In this document: one piece after another, positions 1 through 9,603 of the stretch
How the letters are laid out: each line of letters begins with the position of its first letter
Position numbering within the stretch: the first letter of the stretch is position 1
Assembly (NCBI GenBank): GCA_016793245.1
Contig: JAEUHW010000454.1
Coordinates: forward strand, 1-53,559
Direction: 5' to 3'
Source of the DNA: Planctomycetota bacterium
GTDB lineage: Bacteria > Planctomycetota > UBA1135 > JADKAF01
Length of the DNA stretch: 53,559 nt
Translations under genes and position numbers: made by a program
Notes under the pieces: generated by a model
Told to the model about the DNA's origin: nothing
The model's database searches: none
What the model saw: only the letters and a program-made list of their open reading frames with translations

Positions 1-77
1 ACGCCGGGCGGCGCCTGGGCGCGGGGGAGCGCCCGGGGGGGGGGGGCCGGCGCCCGCGGCTGCGCGGGGCCACCCGG

Positions 78-1079
78 GTGGCGGGGGGGCGGGCGCACGG
101 CGCGTTGCTCGCACCCGCCGTGCGCGCGAACGTCGATGCGACCCTGGGCTTGGTCGGCCTCGTCTACACCGTCGAGCGCGAGCGCTGGTTCCTCGGCGAG
201 ATCCGCGCGGCGTGGCGCAGGCTCGAGCCGCACTTGCAGGCGCGCCATCTCGCGGAGCTCGACGGCATCGCCGACGGCGCGGGGCTGCCGCGCGAAGACG
301 TGCGCCTCGCGAACGTGTTCCCCGAGCTCTTCCACTGCTCGGGCTTCGCGCTCTTCGGCACGGCGACCGCGAGCGGCGAGATGCTGCACGGCCGCGTGCT
401 CGACTACATGACCGAGATCGGATTGCAGCGCACCGCCGTGCTGCTCGTGCAAGCGCCGCGCGATGCGCTCGCGTTCGCCAACGTGGGCTACGCCGGCTTC
501 GCCGGCAGCGTGACGGGGGCCAACGAGCGCGGCCTCTCGATCGGCGAGATGGGCGGGCGCGGCGAAGGCGCATGGGATGGCGAGCCGATGGCGTTCCTCC
601 TGCGGCGCGCGTTGGAGGAAGCGCCCGATCTCGAGGCGGCGCTCCGCATCTACAAGAACGCCGCGCGCACCTGCGAGTACTTCTACGTGCTCGCGCACGG
701 ACCCACGCGCCGCGCGGTCGGGCTCGCGGCATGGCCCGCGCGCTTGGAGATCCTCGCTCCCGGCGTCGCGCACGAGCTTCTGCCGAACGCGGTCCCCGAT
801 GCGGTGCTGCTCTCCGCCGGCGGCCGCTACGAAGAGCTCGTCCGCCGTGTGCGCGCGGGCCACGGCGGTTTCGACCCCGAGCGCGCGCTGCGCTTGATGG
901 ACCCCGGCGTCGCGATGGGCAGCAATCTCCACGACGCGCTCTTCGCTCCGGAGCGCGGTGAGCTCTGGATCGCGCACGCGCCGCTTCGCGGCAGCGGTCC
1001 CGCGGCGCGCGAGCCCTACACGCGCGTGGACCTGCCGAAGCTCTTCGCCGCGGCTCGGGCTCGAGGTTCCGAGCGTTGA
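78..1079 (+). CDS. C45-family autoproteolytic acyltransferase/hydrolase, possibly 5' truncated
   Basis: Resembles the peptidase C45 / acyl-CoA:6-aminopenicillanate acyltransferase family of Ntn hydrolases, which self-cleave to expose an N-terminal Cys that then attacks amide or ester bonds. The likely nucleophile is Cys87 in the segment HCSGFALFGTATASGEM, followed by the family-like HGRVLDY. Later conserved stretches are ANERGLSIGEMGG and a C-terminal GSNLHDALFAPERGELW. No signal peptide is visible with the GTG at 78. The frame stays open to base 3 of the window, so the true start may lie upstream. Natural substrate cannot be told. The next gene is convergent, 16 bp away. Confidence 0.72.
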   Translation: MAGGRAHGALLAPAVRANVDATLGLVGLVYTVERERWFLGEIRAAWRRLEPHLQARHLAELDGIADGAGLPREDVRLANVFPELFHCSGFALFGTATASGEMLHGRVLDYMTEIGLQRTAVLLVQAPRDALAFANVGYAGFAGSVTGANERGLSIGEMGGRGEGAWDGEPMAFLLRRALEEAPDLEAALRIYKNAARTCEYFYVLAHGPTRRAVGLAAWPARLEILAPGVAHELLPNAVPDAVLLSAGGRYEELVRRVRAGHGGFDPERALRLMDPGVAMGSNLHDALFAPERGELWIAHAPLRGSGPAAREPYTRVDLPKLFAAARARGSER

Positions 1080-1095
1080 GCCGCGCACGAAGCGC

Positions 1096-1578
1096 TCACA
1101 TCCACATCACCTGCAGCACGTCCGAGAACTTGATGCAGCCGCGCGGATCGGCGAAGGCCCACCAAGTATAGGTCGAGGTCCCCACGGCGGCGCGATCGCA
1201 AGGGAGCTGCACGGTGAGGGAGCCGATGCCGCTCGCGTCCGTCTGCAGCGGCACCACCGCGAGCGGGAGGAACGCGAGCGCGCAGCCCAGGTCGCAGGCC
1301 GGCGGCATCGCGATTGGGATCGGCGGGCCCGGCAAGCGCGCATCGGAGAGCACGAGCAACGCCGGGCTCGAGATCGGCGCGCCGACGACCTCCAGGCGGA
1401 AGGCGACGGGCAGCGGCGAGCAGAGCTGTGGTTGAACGGGGCAGCGCTGCGTCGGCGGCCGGGAAGTGGAGAGCTGGCAGATCGGGCCGAGCGAGCGGCA
1501 CTGCGCTGCTGCGGGAGAGCCGAGAGCGCTGAGCGCGAAGAGCAGCGCTCCGAGCAGCGACAGGTAGCGTGTGTTCAT
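1096..1578 (-). CDS. Small secreted protein consisting essentially of the lineage's C-terminal module
   Basis: 160 residues with a Sec signal peptide (hydrophobic LLGALLFALSALG, cleavage probably after AAA-Q near residue 26). The mature part is a single domain running from about residue 58 (FRLEVVGAP) through LPLAVVPLQTDASGIGSLTVQ to the end. It matches in pattern the terminal module of the large secreted proteins elsewhere in the window. It has several Cys residues, which fits an exported disulfide-bonded protein. It lies just downstream of, and co-oriented with, the secreted gene at 1591-2694 (12 bp gap), so they probably share a transcript. Function unknown. Confidence 0.7.
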   Translation of the reverse strand: MNTRYLSLLGALLFALSALGSPAAAQCRSLGPICQLSTSRPPTQRCPVQPQLCSPLPVAFRLEVVGAPISSPALLVLSDARLPGPPIPIAMPPACDLGCALAFLPLAVVPLQTDASGIGSLTVQLPCDRAAVGTSTYTWWAFADPRGCIKFSDVLQVMWM

Positions 1579-1590
1579 GGTGGAGGAACC

Positions 1591-2694
1591 TCAGGACTCG
1601 AAGTTGCGGAAATAGCCGAGCTCCTCGGCGCGCCGCACGGCCATGCCGCGGAGCGAGAGATCGGCGAGCTGCAAGTAGGCGTACATCAAGAAGAAGCTCG
1701 GCAGCGCCTTCGCGACGTCGTTCCGCGCGAGCGCCTGCTCGGCCTTCATGCCGGTGGAGTACGCCGAAGAGAGGAACTTCGTCGCCGCGGTCCAGAGCAC
1801 GACTTGGAAGAAGTTCCCCGCGCGTCCTTCGTTGTCGATGCCGAAGCGCAGCGCGTCGATGAGCGGGAGCAGCAGGCGGAGGCGCGTCAGCGCGAGCGGC
1901 AGGTTCGGCTCGAACAGCAAGTAGCACTGGATCGCGGCGATCTCCGGATAGAACTGGTTCGCGAGCTGCAGCACGAAGGGCAGGGCCACGGGATCGAAGA
2001 GCGCGCCGCTCGCGAGGAGTGCCGCGAACGCGACCTTGGCACCGCGGCCCAAGTTCGAAGCACCGAAGCCGCAGCGGAAGAGCTCGGCCCAAGGCGAGAC
2101 CGCGAGGCTCGCGACCAGCGCGAAGCTCTGCGCCTTGTACGCGCGCGCGTAGAACTCGATCGCGCTCTGCGTCTGCACGATGCGCAACGCGGCCCAGAGC
2201 GTCGGGCCGAGCGCGAGCGGGGAGCCGATCGAACCTTGGCGGTTCGCGGCGTAGGCCCAGAGCTGGTTCTGCGCCCAGAAGATGCCGAGGAAGTAGAAGT
2301 CGAGCGGGTTCGATCCCACGCGATCGATCTCGACGCCGGCCTGCGCGGCCCCGCCTTCGGGACCATCGGTCGGAACGAGTCCCTCGGTGCCGAGGAAGCC
2401 CAGCGTGAGATCGACTTGATAGGTGCCGCGGCCGACGATCGGCGTCTCGACGACGCCGAACGCATCGGGCTGCGACGACTCGACGACGGCGGCGAACTGC
2501 CCGGGCCCGTACTCGAAGCCCTCGCTGAACTTCGTGCCCGAGAGGTTCGTCGTGAGCTGGAAGGTCTTCGCCAGCTTCGCATCGGCGAACTCGAGGGCGA
2601 TGCGATCAGGCGGGAGCGGCTCCTGCGCGTGCGCGAAGGCGTGGAGGGCGAGGAGCGATAGAAGCGACGGAGCGTGACGGAGAGAGGGGAGCAT
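1591..2694 (-). CDS. Secreted hypothetical protein
   Basis: 367 residues from the ATG at 2694, preferred over the upstream ATG at 2727. A GAGGA ribosome site lies about 8 bp before it and the protein then opens directly with a signal peptide (SLLSLLALHAFAHAQ). The mature protein starts with a beta-rich stretch (IALEFADAKLAKTFQLTTN). Its C-terminal half is helix-rich with many Ala and Leu (residues about 190-350), without clear transmembrane segments. I recognise no family. It precedes the small module protein at 1096-1578 on the same strand. Confidence 0.65.
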   Translation of the reverse strand: MLPSLRHAPSLLSLLALHAFAHAQEPLPPDRIALEFADAKLAKTFQLTTNLSGTKFSEGFEYGPGQFAAVVESSQPDAFGVVETPIVGRGTYQVDLTLGFLGTEGLVPTDGPEGGAAQAGVEIDRVGSNPLDFYFLGIFWAQNQLWAYAANRQGSIGSPLALGPTLWAALRIVQTQSAIEFYARAYKAQSFALVASLAVSPWAELFRCGFGASNLGRGAKVAFAALLASGALFDPVALPFVLQLANQFYPEIAAIQCYLLFEPNLPLALTRLRLLLPLIDALRFGIDNEGRAGNFFQVVLWTAATKFLSSAYSTGMKAEQALARNDVAKALPSFFLMYAYLQLADLSLRGMAVRRAEELGYFRNFES

Positions 2695-2854
2695 GGGTGC
2701 TTCCTCGGAGAGCGGGAGGACGGCCATGGTACGCCTGTCTCCGCGCGTGAGGGATCCTCGCTTTTCCGCGGCAGCAGAGAAATTTCGTGACGGCTGTGAC
2801 TTGCCGCTTCGCGCGGGCTACGGATAGGGTCCGTTCTACTACCGCGTCGCGTCG

Positions 2855-2876
2855 CGCTCTCGAGATCCGAGAGAGC
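2855..2876 (+). other. Leader hairpin upstream of cassette 1
   Basis: A small stem (CTCTCG at 2857-2862 pairing with CGAGAG at 2868-2873, loop of 5) sits in the leader. It ends about 36 bp before the ATG at 2912. There is no T-run, so it is not an obvious intrinsic terminator. A stronger hairpin lies at the same relative position in cassette 2. The rest of the 2728-2911 interval shows no gene. Confidence 0.35.
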
Positions 2877-2911
2877 GGGAGGCGCGCGGCTTTCCGCCAA
2901 GGAGAGAACCC

Positions 2912-5211
2912 ATGGCTATGCCGACCGATATCTTCACGGCTTCACGGCTTCACGGCTTCACGGCCTCCCGCGCCTTCGTAGCGCCCTGATCGCAGCGGCG
3001 CTCGCCGGTGCGTTCACCTCTGCGCCCGCTGTGGCTCAGCTGACGTTTTTCGTCGATGCCGAGAACGGCAACAACGCGAACCCCGGTACGTCTCCCGGCG
3101 CCGTCGGCGCCTGGCAGACCATCAGCTTCGCGCTGGCCAACGTTCCGCCTGCGCTCCCGGGAAACTTCCAGACGATCTTCATCGCCGGCCGCTACGATTC
3201 GAGCGGTGCCGTCATCGCTCACGACCAGGCGCTCGAGAACTGGCTGACGGGACCGCGACTCGTGCCTCCCTTCATCCAAGTCGTCTACGACGCCGCGAAC
3301 AGCGAGAAGAACGCGAACAGCGAGTACGCGCCGGTGATCTTCGATGGCACGAACGCGAATTGTCCGGTGCTCTTCCGCTTCGCCACGACCCTGACGGAGC
3401 CCTCGTCGCGCTTCGATGGCACGAACAACCTCTTCGGCGTGTCCGGCGGGCAGTACTTCTACGTGCGTGGCGCAGGGACTGGCTTCGAAGTCCTGGCTCC
3501 CGCGACGGCCCCGACGATTCCTCCGCTCCCCGGCGTCCAGCCGCCAGGCCCGGACTTCCAGAACATCCGTTTCGAAGGCTGCGGCTCGGGGATCTTCATC
3601 GAGGCGGGCGTCTCGACGGCGCTGAACCAGCCGGTACCGCTCACCGAGAACTTCGCGGCCGTCGTACAGCGCTGCGAGTTCCTGGCGGTCGGAACACCCG
3701 CGGGATCCGCAGGTGCGGCGCACATCTTCGCCTCCGTGCGCGAACGCTTGGTGGCGCCCTTCGAGAACTCCACGCTCAGCCTGAGCGTGATCGACTGCAG
3801 CTTCGACCTGGCGCAGAGCCTCTCCGGCGGTGTCTTCGCCTCGGGGATCGAGCTGCGTTCGTTCGGTGGTCCGAGCGCCGCCGCTCCCGGGCTTCCCGGA
3901 GTCTCGGCAACCTTGGTAGCGCTCGTGCAAGGCTGCGTCATCGATGGTGCCGGAACCAGCAACGTGGGACGTCGCGGCATCTTCGCCGAAGGGGTCGGGA
4001 ACTTCGGTGTGGTGAACCTGACCGTGCAAGACTCGCTGATTCGCGACATGAGTCTGCACGGCATCGGCTACCGCAAGCGCGACGAAGGCTTCGCGAATCT
4101 GACGATGCTCCGGACGAGCATCACGAGCTGCGGTGATGGTCCGACGGCGACAACGGCCTTCGATCAGAGCGGCCTCTCGGTGGAAGTCGTGCACAACGCG
4201 ATCACGACGGGCTTCGCCACGGTGAGCGCGTTCCTCGTCGCGAATCTGAACGCGGTGACCTGCAGCGGCAATCGGCTGCACGGCGCCTACGTCCACACGC
4301 CGACGGTGGGGAACGGGGTGCCGCAGATCGTGCTCGGCACCGACCTCTCTCTCACCGTGACGAACAGCACCTTCAGCGGCAACGGCTTCGCGAACACCGG
4401 GCTCCAGATCCGCGAGGGCTCTGGTCTCGCCGTTCACGTGGAGCAAGGTCGACTCGTCGGTCCGAACAGCTTCGGCCTCTTCCTCCCCCCGAGCCTGATC
4501 GCGAACAATGACGGCTTCGGCAACGCGGCCAATGGCCTGCATCTCCGTGGCGGCGCGCTCACCCAGACCGGCTATGGCGCCTCGATCGAAGGCACCGTGG
4601 CGAACAACGTGCTCGACAACAACGGCTTCCCGAGCTTCCTGGGTCCGAACCTGCCGTCGTGGGAGCTGCTGGTGGAGGTGGGGGATGCGAACAATGGGGC
4701 GGCGGTGTTTTCGCGGCTGGCGGTGACGCAGAACACGATGTACGACGAGCTGGAAGAGTTGAACCCGCTCTCGAGCTTCCTAGCGACCTCGGCCAATCTC
4801 TTCGGGACGGGGCACCAGCTCAGTGCATTCGTGGGCAACCTGGGCCTGCAGTCGCTGTTCGACTTGAGCGGCCAGATGTTCCAAGGATTCCTCGTTCCGA
4901 CCGCCCCCGCGACGGTCACCGACAATTGCGGACTGTTCGATGCTCTTGCTCTCAACGGGCAAGGAAACAACGCGACGACCACCGCGATCGCTACGTTCGC
5001 GGTTGCTCCGGGCGGCCACTGGGTGAATCCAGCCGCCCGCAACTACGCGCTTCTCGCGAGTTCAGGAGGAGTCCTGAATCCTGCGATGGATCGCGCCCCG
5101 GCGGGAATCGTTGGCCAGCAGTCGCTAGACAAGCGCGGATTGCCTCGCAACGTGGATAACCAGGCCGTAGCGAACGGCGGTATCAGCGACTGCGGAGCCA
5201 ACGAGAACTAG
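2912..5211 (+). CDS. Secreted right-handed beta-helix protein A1, out of frame at an octamer repeat
   Basis: Long open frame, in its signal peptide from about 2968 and continuous to 5211. It encodes a hydrophobic signal (RSALIAAALAGAF, cleavage after AVA-Q) and then a repetitive beta-helix: many short VTNSTFSGNGF- and TVQDSLIRDM-like rungs with N, G, S and D turns. No ATG, GTG or TTG lies in that frame ahead of the signal peptide. The only good start is ATG 2912, with an AAGGAG site 7 bp upstream, but it is in another frame. Removing one octamer gives a continuous protein starting MAMPTDIFTASRLHG and leading straight into the signal peptide. So as assembled the gene reads as OFF. The B1 gene follows after 23 bp. 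Paralog of 44476-46855. Substrate or binding role unknown. Confidence 0.8.
2932..2963 (+). repeat. Octanucleotide tandem repeat (CTTCACGG x4) in the start of the A1 gene
   Basis: Four perfect head-to-tail copies of CTTCACGG lie 20 bp after the ATG at 2912 and just before the signal-peptide codons. Eight is not a multiple of three, so each copy gained or lost changes the reading frame downstream. With four copies the ATG frame ends at TGA 2987-2989. With three or six copies it would run into the signal peptide and the long open frame. This is the structure expected of a slipped-strand phase switch. Confidence 0.9.
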
Positions 5212-5234
5212 GCTTCGAGGAGAGAGGTCACGTC

Positions 5235-7766
5235 ATGCGCTCTAGCCGCATCAGTCTCATGGTCTGTTGTGCGTTGCTCGGATGGACCGAAGCACTTCTT
5301 GCCCAGTCCACTACCGGAACGTCTCAGGGGACCTTCCTAGAGTACTGGGTCGATCCACGCACGGGTTCAGATCGTTCTGGACGAGGGGACCAGGTCCGTC
5401 CATTTGGCACCGTGACTCGAGCTCTGAATGAGGCTGCGGCTGTAGATCAGTCGTTCGGCACCGTCGTACTCGCTGATGTCGATGGAGATGGTGCCAAAGA
5501 CGTCTTGCGGCATATTGCGTACTCTCCAACTACTCTGCTTCGGAACGTCGGTCTGACCCAAGATCCACTTCTCGAGCGCTCGGCAGAGATTCCCGTGATC
5601 GCCGACGAGTTCTCGGTCTTGATCGCGAGCGATCTGGACCAAGATGGAGATGAGGATTTTCTCCATCAGGGATCCTTTCAGGGCGCGATGGTTCGGCTCC
5701 TCTGGACCGAGAATCTGGGCGGATCACCACCCAGGTTCTCGGCTTCCGTCCCTGTCCTTGATATCGCAGGCTCCAGCATAGAGATGCGTTATCCGCAGTT
5801 TGGGGTCGCGGATGTCGATTGGGATGGAGCCCTCGATGTCGTCGGCTTCTCTCGGGAGTTCTCGTCTGGTGGGTGTAATGGCTTGGTCTATCTGCCGGCC
5901 ATCATCCTCCGTGGCGTTCCTTCTCATTGGCCGACCCGCTTCCATCCCGCCACTCCGCTGATGACGACCAACGGACCATTGCGCCTGGTCGCCTGCGGCG
6001 CAGGCTCGTGCACGATGGCCGATCTCGACTACGACAACATGTCCGATCTTGTCTACTCGGACGACGACTCGATCTACTGGTGCCGCAATCTGGGCCACCT
6101 CCTCTTCGACCCGCCGATCCTGCTCGCCTCTCGCCATGGAGCCGATGCCATCGACGTCCGCGGCGTGATCGAGCGCGGCCTGCGCGGCGATCGGTATCTC
6201 CTACTCGCGCATCGCAAGAACTACCCAGGCGGCGGACTCGAGAGCCCCCGTGCACATTACGTGCGGAAGATCTCCGTCAACTTCGGGACGCCTCCGCAAG
6301 CCCGGCTGGGAGAGCTCTTGCCGTACAAGCTCCAGGGTGCGCTCGGAGAGCCTCCGAGTGACATCGTCATCCATCTGCGACCCGGGCTGTACTCTCGAGC
6401 CAACGGCGAGGTGTTCCCCTGGAACGGCATGCACGGCGTCCGCCTGATCGGCGAGGACGGAGTCGTCGTGGACTCCGGGAACGAGCTGCTGGTGCTTACG
6501 AGCGACACGACGACGACGCAAAGCGTCTTCCCTCCCCGCCCGCCGAACCTGCCCTACCCGACCTGGGGCAGCGGCCGCCTCCACCTCGAGAACCTGGAGC
6601 TCCGCAGTACCAACGACATCGCCTACCTGCGCTTCTACGGCGAGCTCTACGCGAAGAACGTGCGTTTCGTCGGCGCCCGCGCCGGCGTCCTCCTCGGGAT
6701 CCGCGGCTTCCAACACGGCATCCCCGCGGCCCGCGCCATGTTCGAGGACTGCCACTTCGAGAGCTGCACCACCGGCATCGAGGTCGGCACCGCGACCTTC
6801 TACGAGCAAGTCGACATCCAGCGCTGTCACTTCGAGAACTGCGGCACCGGCATCTCCTTGGTGGACCGCGGCCGCTGGACGATCGAGCGCTCGCGCTTCG
6901 TCGGCAACCAGCGCGGCTTCTTCGCCTACACCGGTCGCGTGTGCAGCGCGACGCCCTGTCCGCCGGACGAGACGCTGCAGCTCATCTTCACCGGCAACCA
7001 CTTTGCCGCGAACACCGAGCACCTCTCGATCTTCAGCGCGAATGCCGCGACCTCGAATCTCGATCTTCTCTCGTGGCACGACACCGTGGTCGGCGGTGGC
7101 ACAGCGTGGGTCTCGCCCGGCAACGGCAACGAACCCGCCCGCATCCGCATCCGCCACGGCATCCTCTACCCCGGCGGCCCGCTCACGAGCGGCAACTTCG
7201 GCGCGCTCGACATCTCCGCGAGCTCCGTCGATGACGCCGTGCTCTCCACGCAGAACGGCAACCGACGCGTTCCTCCGGAGTTCGCGCTCTCGTCGAGCGA
7301 TGGCCACCTCATCGCGCGCAGCACGCTCCGCGAAGCCGCGACGCTCCCCGTCCCCGCGAGCGCCCGCCGCGACCAAGACGGCGATCCGCGCCCGCTCGGC
7401 CCTCGCGCCGACCTCGGTGCTGACGAAGTGCGCACACCAGCGCTGATCGGCGCGGCGTACGCGCGCCGCGGCCAGCCGTGGACGCTCGGCCTCGTCGCCG
7501 AAGGACCAGGCGCTGCCCTGGTGATGCTCTCGACCGAGCTCGCCGCACCGCAGCCCTTCCTCGGTGATCTGCTCTGGCTCGATCCGAGCCGCGCAACCAC
7601 GCTGCTCTTGCCGCTCGCCATCGACGCGCGCGGCGTCGGGAGCCTGAGCCTGCTCGCGCCGTCGCGCGCGCAGCTGCCCGTGGAGCAGCTGTGGTTCCAG
7701 GCGCTGGTGCTCGAGGCGTCGAGCGCTGTGCGGCTGACGCCACGGCGCGCCGTGGCGTTGCGCTGA
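5235..7766 (+). CDS. Secreted protein B1: FG-GAP propeller nested in a DUF1565-like beta-helix, plus terminal module
   Basis: 843 residues, start at ATG 5235 with GGAGAGAGG upstream. Signal peptide to about residue 24. A DUF1565-like opening (WVDPRTGSDRSGRGDQVRPF, 38-57) breaks off after TVTRAL. It is followed by FG-GAP/VCBS-type calcium-binding motifs at about 81-90, 133-142, 193-202 and 263-272 (DVDGDGAKDV type). The DUF1565-like fold resumes near residue 373 (IVIHLRPGLYSRANGEVFPW) and continues as a right-handed beta-helix. Residues about 735-843 form the recurrent terminal module. Lies 23 bp after A1, the same order as cassette 2. Likely exported, surface or extracellular; no enzyme active site recognised. 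Confidence 0.82.
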   Translation: MRSSRISLMVCCALLGWTEALLAQSTTGTSQGTFLEYWVDPRTGSDRSGRGDQVRPFGTVTRALNEAAAVDQSFGTVVLADVDGDGAKDVLRHIAYSPTTLLRNVGLTQDPLLERSAEIPVIADEFSVLIASDLDQDGDEDFLHQGSFQGAMVRLLWTENLGGSPPRFSASVPVLDIAGSSIEMRYPQFGVADVDWDGALDVVGFSREFSSGGCNGLVYLPAIILRGVPSHWPTRFHPATPLMTTNGPLRLVACGAGSCTMADLDYDNMSDLVYSDDDSIYWCRNLGHLLFDPPILLASRHGADAIDVRGVIERGLRGDRYLLLAHRKNYPGGGLESPRAHYVRKISVNFGTPPQARLGELLPYKLQGALGEPPSDIVIHLRPGLYSRANGEVFPWNGMHGVRLIGEDGVVVDSGNELLVLTSDTTTTQSVFPPRPPNLPYPTWGSGRLHLENLELRSTNDIAYLRFYGELYAKNVRFVGARAGVLLGIRGFQHGIPAARAMFEDCHFESCTTGIEVGTATFYEQVDIQRCHFENCGTGISLVDRGRWTIERSRFVGNQRGFFAYTGRVCSATPCPPDETLQLIFTGNHFAANTEHLSIFSANAATSNLDLLSWHDTVVGGGTAWVSPGNGNEPARIRIRHGILYPGGPLTSGNFGALDISASSVDDAVLSTQNGNRRVPPEFALSSSDGHLIARSTLREAATLPVPASARRDQDGDPRPLGPRADLGADEVRTPALIGAAYARRGQPWTLGLVAEGPGAALVMLSTELAAPQPFLGDLLWLDPSRATTLLLPLAIDARGVGSLSLLAPSRAQLPVEQLWFQALVLEASSAVRLTPRRAVALR

Positions 7767-7768
7767 GC

Positions 7769-8221
7769 TCAGCCCTTGCCGAAGAAGTCCCTCATCCCGC
7801 GTTCGAACTCGTCATCGAGGTCGGGCGGCAACTCGATCTCTTCCGGTGCAGGAGGGCGGATCTTCGGCTTCTTCTCGCTCGGCTTCGGCATCTTCTTCGG
7901 CGCGCGCGGATCGAAGACCGGCTGGCTGCGCTCGAGGAAGAGATCGACGTAGACGCAGCCGGCATTGGGCACGATGGGGTCTTGCTCGCCGAAGCGCACG
8001 CGGCGCACCCCCGAGCGCGGATGGCGCTCGAGCTCGCCGAGGTAGTCGCGCACGACCTTCGGGAGTACGGCCTTGCCGCCGCTGCGCCAGCCGCGGCCGT
8101 GGATCACGACGAGGACGCCGATGCGCTCGCGATGAGCGCGCGCGAGCTCCGCGCGCAGCTTCTCGAGCGCTTCCTCGGCGCGGCAGCCGTGGAGGTCGAG
8201 CGTGCGGTCCTCGCGCGTCAT
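7769..8221 (-). CDS. Smr-domain protein
   Basis: 150 residues. Residues 1-100 are an Smr (small MutS-related) domain: the opening RTLDLHGCRAEEAL gives the DLHG motif and VVIHGRGWRSGGKAVL gives the HGRG motif. In this family these go with nuclease or nucleic-acid binding activity. The C-terminal 50 residues are a Pro/Lys-rich and then acidic tail (KKMPKPSEKKPKIRPP). The ATG (8219-8221) overlaps the permease stop (8218-8220) as ATGA, so translation is probably coupled. Its stop faces the B1 stop across two bases (TGAGCTCA). Specific role unknown. Confidence 0.85.
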   Translation of the reverse strand: MTREDRTLDLHGCRAEEALEKLRAELARAHRERIGVLVVIHGRGWRSGGKAVLPKVVRDYLGELERHPRSGVRRVRFGEQDPIVPNAGCVYVDLFLERSQPVFDPRAPKKMPKPSEKKPKIRPPAPEEIELPPDLDDEFERGMRDFFGKG

Positions 8222-9603
8222 GGGGTTCGCGCGCGGAAGCGCTGGACGAGGTGGACGAGGAAGCCCGCGCCGAAGATCGAGCCCGGGACGAGCAGCACCA
8301 GGGGATCCGTGGCGCCGAGCTTCTCCGCGGTGACGACGACGATCGCCGCGGCGAGCAGCACGAAGATCGCCGGCACGAGCGGATAGCCGCTCGCGCGATA
8401 GGGGCGCGGGAGCTCCGGGTACTTCACGCGGAAGACGAAGAAGGCGAGGCCTGTGAGCGTGAAGAAGATCCAGTCGAAGACGACGAGGCCGTCGAGCACC
8501 GCTCCCGCGTCCTGCGTGAGATAGAAGAGCGTGAAACCCGAGAGCACGAGGATCGAGATGTGCGGCGTCGCGTAGCGCGGGTGCACGCGGCCGAAGGCGG
8601 GGAGGAAGATGCCGTCGCGCGCCATGGCGAAGAAGACGCGCGGGGCCATGAGGAGCAGCGCGTGCGTGACGCCGATCGTCGAGAGCACGATGGCGAACGC
8701 GACGAAGGCGCCCGCGGCTTCGCCCAGCACGGCGCCGGCCGCCGCGGCGACCGGCGAGCTCTCGGAGGCGAGGCCGGGGGCCCCGAGGATCGCGAGCAAG
8801 CTCAGGTTCAAGCCCACGTAGAGCGCGACGACCGCGATCGTGCCGAGCAGCACGGCGCGCGGCAGCGTGCGCTGCACGTCGCGGATCTCGCCCGCGACGG
8901 AGGAGGCGTTGTTCCATCCGCCATAGGTGAAGAGCACCGAGAGCAACGCGAGGGATAGGGTGCTCCAACGAACGGGATCCGTGTCGGGCGCGACCGAGGT
9001 GCGCGGTGAACCGCCGCTGCTCCAGTGGACCAAACCGAGCGCGATCAGGAGCAGGATGCAGGCGATCTTCAGCACCATGAAGACGTTGTGCACGCTGGCG
9101 CCGAGGCGCACGCCGCGCACGTTCACCCAGGTGAGCGAGATCACGAGGGCGGCGGCGAAGAGCATCTGCCCGTTCGCACCCAAGGTGCCTTTCCGATCGA
9201 GCAGGGCGTCGAGCACGAGCTCCACGTTCAGCGCGGAGAAGCCGGCGACGACCGCGATGGCGCCCGAGTTCACGATGCTGAGCAGGGACCAGCCGAAGAT
9301 GAACGCCACCGTGCGCCCGAGCCCTTCGCGCAGATAGACGTATTGCCCGCCGCTTCGAGAGAACATGCCGCCGAGCTCGGCGAAGACGATCGCTCCGGTC
9401 AGCGCGAGCACGCCGCCCAGGGCCCAGGTGAGCAGGATGCCCAAGGTCGCGGGCTGCTGGATCGCCACGCGAGCCGGAGCGAAGAAGATCCCCGCGCCGA
9501 TGATCCCGCCCATCACGAGCATCGTGGTGGAGAAGAGGCCGAGCGAGCGCGAGAGGCCCTCTTCGGGCTCGGAGGACGGCGAGGTCGCTTCGGCGGGGCT
9601 CAT
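8218..9603 (-). CDS. APC-superfamily amino acid permease
   Basis: 461 residues from ATG 9603. The open frame extends 72 codons upstream, but that part is Arg-rich and lacks membrane character, whereas MSPAEATSPSSEPEEGLSRS then TM1 is normal for the family. The N-terminal signature GGIIGAGIFFAPARVA is the helix-breaking substrate site of TM1. It is followed by about eleven further hydrophobic spans, with YGGWNNASSVAGEI near TM6. Imports or exchanges amino acids at the inner membrane; the substrate cannot be assigned. Translationally coupled to the Smr gene and divergent from the gene at 9783. Confidence 0.88.
   Translation of the reverse strand: MSPAEATSPSSEPEEGLSRSLGLFSTTMLVMGGIIGAGIFFAPARVAIQQPATLGILLTWALGGVLALTGAIVFAELGGMFSRSGGQYVYLREGLGRTVAFIFGWSLLSIVNSGAIAVVAGFSALNVELVLDALLDRKGTLGANGQMLFAAALVISLTWVNVRGVRLGASVHNVFMVLKIACILLLIALGLVHWSSGGSPRTSVAPDTDPVRWSTLSLALLSVLFTYGGWNNASSVAGEIRDVQRTLPRAVLLGTIAVVALYVGLNLSLLAILGAPGLASESSPVAAAAGAVLGEAAGAFVAFAIVLSTIGVTHALLLMAPRVFFAMARDGIFLPAFGRVHPRYATPHISILVLSGFTLFYLTQDAGAVLDGLVVFDWIFFTLTGLAFFVFRVKYPELPRPYRASGYPLVPAIFVLLAAAIVVVTAEKLGATDPLVLLVPGSIFGAGFLVHLVQRFRARTP

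Noticed and set aside
1..100. Very G/C-rich runs at the window edge (12 Gs in a row near 35-46)
   Set aside because: May be low-quality contig end or true sequence; no structure can be defended.
7764..7771. TGAGCTCA palindrome formed by two facing stop codons
   Set aside because: Only 8 bp and explained by the two stops meeting; no sign of further structure.
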